Positions 13,937 to 15,886 of a DNA stretch of 15,886 nucleotides are shown in pieces. The notes below the pieces were generated by a model, which ran no database searches, was not told the DNA's origin, and was given only the letters and a program-made list of their open reading frames with translations. Positions within the stretch are counted from its first letter, which is position 1. Each line of letters starts with the position of its first letter. Source of the DNA: Methanobacteriota archaeon. GTDB lineage: Archaea > Thermoplasmatota > Thermoplasmata > RBG-16-68-12. A program made the translations under genes and the position numbers. Location of the stretch: assembly GCA_005878635.1 (NCBI GenBank), contig VBLS01000173.1, positions 1 through 15,886 of the forward strand, in the 5' to 3' direction.

Positions 13937-15067
13937 TCAAATCACCTTCTTCTTGAGGACCTTCTTGACGCTCACGGGCGCCTTCTTCGCGCCCTTGTCG
14001 TCCTCGCTCGCGAGCCGGTGGCCGCAGGCGTAGCACATGATCGCATCCGCGGAGATCATCGTCCCGCAGGCCGGACACGGGATCTCGGATTCGCCTTCGG
14101 AATCGGACGTTTCCTCGGCCGCGGATTCCTCGTGGAGTCTGTGGCCGCAGGCGTAGCACATGATCGCATCCGCGGAGATCATCGTCCCGCAGGCCGGACA
14201 GGGCATCTCGGACTCGCCTCCCGATACCGGCTCGGCGGCGACGGTCGGCTTCGCGGTGGGCTTCGCAACTTGGACGGGGACAGCGGCCGCGGCCGGTTTC
14301 GAAGCCACCGGCTGAGGCGTCACGACGACAGGTTGCGGCCGAAGCGCGGTCGCCGCCGGAGTCGGGCTCACGACGGGACGCGCCGCGGGGGCCTGGGTGG
14401 GCATCGGTCCAATGGGGCGCCCGGTCTGTTCCTGGAGGAGGAGTTGCTTCTCTCGCTCCAGGAGCCGCCTCCCTTCTTCGGACAGCTTCGCGCGGGCGGT
14501 GGCGATGGCTTCCTCTTCGCCGATCAGCTTCTTCTCCCGCTCCATCAGGACGTGGTTCCTTTCAATCTGCGCCTCCAACGTGGCCTTCTGGTCCTCGAGC
14601 AGCTTGACGATCTGTTCCTGGCGGCCCGCGATCTCGGCCTTGCGGGCGGAAATGTCCCGCGCGTGGGCGAGCGCCTCGGAGTCCCTATGGGCAATCTCTT
14701 CCTCGCGCTTCAGGAGTGTGTCGAGGCGTTTCGCAAGGTCTTGCTCCCGACCAATGAGCTGGTTCTCTTTTGCGAGGACTTGCTGCCGCGATCCCTCGAA
14801 CTCCTGCTCCTTCTGGGTGATCTCCCGTTCCTTCAGCTCGAGTTCCTTCTCGCGCGCTCGAAGCCCTTTCTCCCGGCCGACGAGGGAGTCGCGCTCGTCC
14901 GCGAGCGAGGTGCGCTCCTGCTCGACGACGCGGCGGTCTTCCTCGATCCGCGTCGCTTGATCCTGGAGGGACGTCTCGCGTTCCTTGAACTCCGCGTCTC
15001 GGGACTTCAGGCTTTCTTCGAGCTTTTTCAATGCGTCCAGCGCGTCTAGGATTGACGATTCAGCCAT
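13937..15067 (-). CDS. Long coiled-coil protein with two identical C-terminal zinc ribbons
   Basis: The 376-residue, probably cytoplasmic protein has three parts. Residues 5-215 form an almost continuous charged coiled coil with heptads of the type R-E-x-x-L. Residues 216-285 are a Pro/Ala/Val-rich flexible linker. The C-terminus has two zinc ribbons, C290/293/304/307 and C331/334/345/348, with identical 22-residue sequences and CxxC-x10-CxxC spacing, then a basic tail with KKVLKKKVI. The architecture suggests a scaffold or tether, not an enzyme. The zinc ribbon spacing and the Lys-rich tail match those of the neighbouring 945-residue surface protein, suggesting shared partners. It follows the KaiC-like gene by 73 bp on the same strand and is probably cotranscribed with it. 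GGAGG at 15076-15080 lies 8 nt before ATG 15067. No specific family name can be given. Confidence 0.85.
   Translation of the reverse strand: MAESSILDALDALKKLEESLKSRDAEFKERETSLQDQATRIEEDRRVVEQERTSLADERDSLVGREKGLRAREKELELKEREITQKEQEFEGSRQQVLAKENQLIGREQDLAKRLDTLLKREEEIAHRDSEALAHARDISARKAEIAGRQEQIVKLLEDQKATLEAQIERNHVLMEREKKLIGEEEAIATARAKLSEEGRRLLEREKQLLLQEQTGRPIGPMPTQAPAARPVVSPTPAATALRPQPVVVTPQPVASKPAAAAVPVQVAKPTAKPTVAAEPVSGGESEMPCPACGTMISADAIMCYACGHRLHEESAAEETSDSEGESEIPCPACGTMISADAIMCYACGHRLASEDDKGAKKAPVSVKKVLKKKVI
14018..14200 (-). repeat. Tandem direct repeat encoding the zinc ribbon
   Basis: A 60-base block at 14018-14077 is repeated without a mismatch at 14141-14200, an offset of 123 bp or 41 codons. 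Similarity continues with a few changes for about 20 bases beyond. Identity includes synonymous positions, so the duplication is recent or kept uniform by gene conversion. It lies within the coiled-coil gene. Confidence 0.95.
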
Positions 15068-15140
15068 TGCGGCAGCCTCCGGTATTCGTTCGACGAGCCG
15101 AGCCTCTCAGGCGTCGACTGTGAAAGGGACATGGGAGCAA

Positions 15141-15854
15141 TTACCCTCCCGCTTCGAAGATCGGGCCGAGGACGGTGAGTCCGCCCTTGCGGACTTCGAT
15201 CGCGTGCTTCTCCATCGAGTGGTCGGTGGACCTCATCTTCTCCACCTGCAGGTAGCGAATGAGCTTGCCGCGGGAATGGTCGAGTCCGAGCAACACGATC
15301 CCGTCGACGAGGAACCCCTCGTTCCCGAGGAGCTGGCTGTCGCCTTCCGCATTCCGTTCCATCACGACGAGCGACGTGAGTTCGTTGTCGCGGAGCATCT
15401 TGAAGAAGTAGAACATCCTCTTCCGCATGTTCGTCGTGTTCTCCATCAGGGAATACAAGGCGCCGAGCGAATCCAGTGTGAACAGCTTGAACTTCTGACC
15501 GTGGACCTTCCGATAGTGCGTGATCATGCGCTCGATGAACGCGAGGTAATCGGTCTGATCTTCCGGGCCCACGACGGCATCGATCTCCCGGAGGTCGGTG
15601 AAGTCGCTGATCTGCATGTTCATGGACAGTTCGACCCCGAGCGAGTCCATGTTCCTCAGATGGGATTGGACCGTTTCCTCCAGCGTCGTGTACAACCCGA
15701 ACTCGCCCGTGTCCTTCAAATACCGAGACATCAGCGTGTAGCAAAAGGAGGTCTTCATCGAGCCGGGAGGTCCGGTGACGAGGATGACCTTCGGGGGCGT
15801 AATGTCGGTGCGGATCACTTTCTCAAGTCCATCGATTGCATCGCGGAAAGCCAT
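15141..15854 (-). CDS. KaiC/FlaH-like RecA-superfamily ATPase
   Basis: The 237-residue protein is a single KaiC-type ATPase domain. It has a Walker A GPPGSMKT (28-35) in which the usual Gly before Lys is Met, paired acidic residues E59-E60 after the second strand as in KaiC and FlaH, and a Walker B ending FTLDS (125-129). The C-terminal part (198-227) has the basic I-x-x-L-x-V-E-K-M-R segment typical of the family. FlaH is a partner of the FlaI motor in the archaellum, so this protein may regulate the filament ATPases encoded nearby; that is inference, and a signalling or sensing role is equally possible. ATG 15854 is the first in-frame ATG after a stop at 15882-15884, so the gene is complete. 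No Shine-Dalgarno or TATA element is visible in the 32 bases before it. It heads a probable two-gene operon. Confidence 0.88.
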   Translation of the reverse strand: MAFRDAIDGLEKVIRTDITPPKVILVTGPPGSMKTSFCYTLMSRYLKDTGEFGLYTTLEETVQSHLRNMDSLGVELSMNMQISDFTDLREIDAVVGPEDQTDYLAFIERMITHYRKVHGQKFKLFTLDSLGALYSLMENTTNMRKRMFYFFKMLRDNELTSLVVMERNAEGDSQLLGNEGFLVDGIVLLGLDHSRGKLIRYLQVEKMRSTDHSMEKHAIEVRKGGLTVLGPIFEAGG

Positions 15855-15886
15855 GGCATTGCCGTATGGAGACTCGACGGGTCACA

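Noticed and set aside
14018..14200. Two-copy repeat considered as a CRISPR fragment
   Set aside because: The copies lie in frame in a gene and encode identical zinc ribbons; there are only two, with coding sequence between them.
13805..15049. + frame starting with an AT-rich N-terminus near the TATA element
   Set aside because: Only the first 30 or so residues lie outside the coiled-coil gene, the rest is its antisense, and there is no ribosome site before the ATG.

Overview
The window looks like a piece of a GC-rich archaeal chromosome, most likely an uncultured member of Thermoplasmatota or a related euryarchaeal group. The evidence is archaeal TATA elements in AT-rich gaps, Shine-Dalgarno sites that fit an archaeal 16S tail (AGGTGAT, GGAGGT), FlaI-like secretion ATPases, an archaeal pilin-type N-terminus, a KaiC-like ATPase, and membrane proteins that end in zinc ribbons. 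The phylum is an inference; the archaeal origin is well supported. Coding density is very high. No RNA gene, insertion sequence, CRISPR array or phage gene was seen, and no gene-free stretch exceeds 300 bases.

Left part, + strand: a membrane-anchored seven-repeat beta-propeller protein (21-1349, frame open to the left edge), then an M20-family peptidase homologue (1381-2796) in which two metal-ligand positions appear substituted. After a 171-bp AT-rich gap with a clear TATA box comes a compact five-gene operon (2968-9414): a large pilin-like protein, secretion ATPase 1, two separate T2SF-type inner-membrane platform proteins, and ATPase 2. The genes overlap or lie within 10 bp of each other and each has its own Shine-Dalgarno site. 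This is the engine of an archaeal type IV filament of the FlaI/FlaJ or Tad kind, but with two ATPases and a split platform.

Right part, - strand: an MFS transporter (10554-9421) whose end lies 6 bp from the end of the filament operon; a 945-residue surface protein with beta-helix, CARDB and Ig-like outside parts, a transmembrane helix and three cytoplasmic zinc ribbons (13646-10809); a coiled-coil protein with two identical zinc ribbons (15067-13937); and a FlaH/KaiC-like ATPase (15854-15141).

A possible reading is that the five-gene operon builds and powers a surface filament. The KaiC-like ATPase may serve as a FlaH-type regulator of the motor. The two zinc-ribbon proteins, which share the CxxC-x10-CxxC spacing and Lys-rich tails, may form a surface-to-cytoplasm scaffold. 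That link is inferred from adjacency, shared motifs and short shared sequences in two intergenic regions; it is not shown by the sequence alone. The prepilin peptidase, needed for pilin processing, is not in the window.
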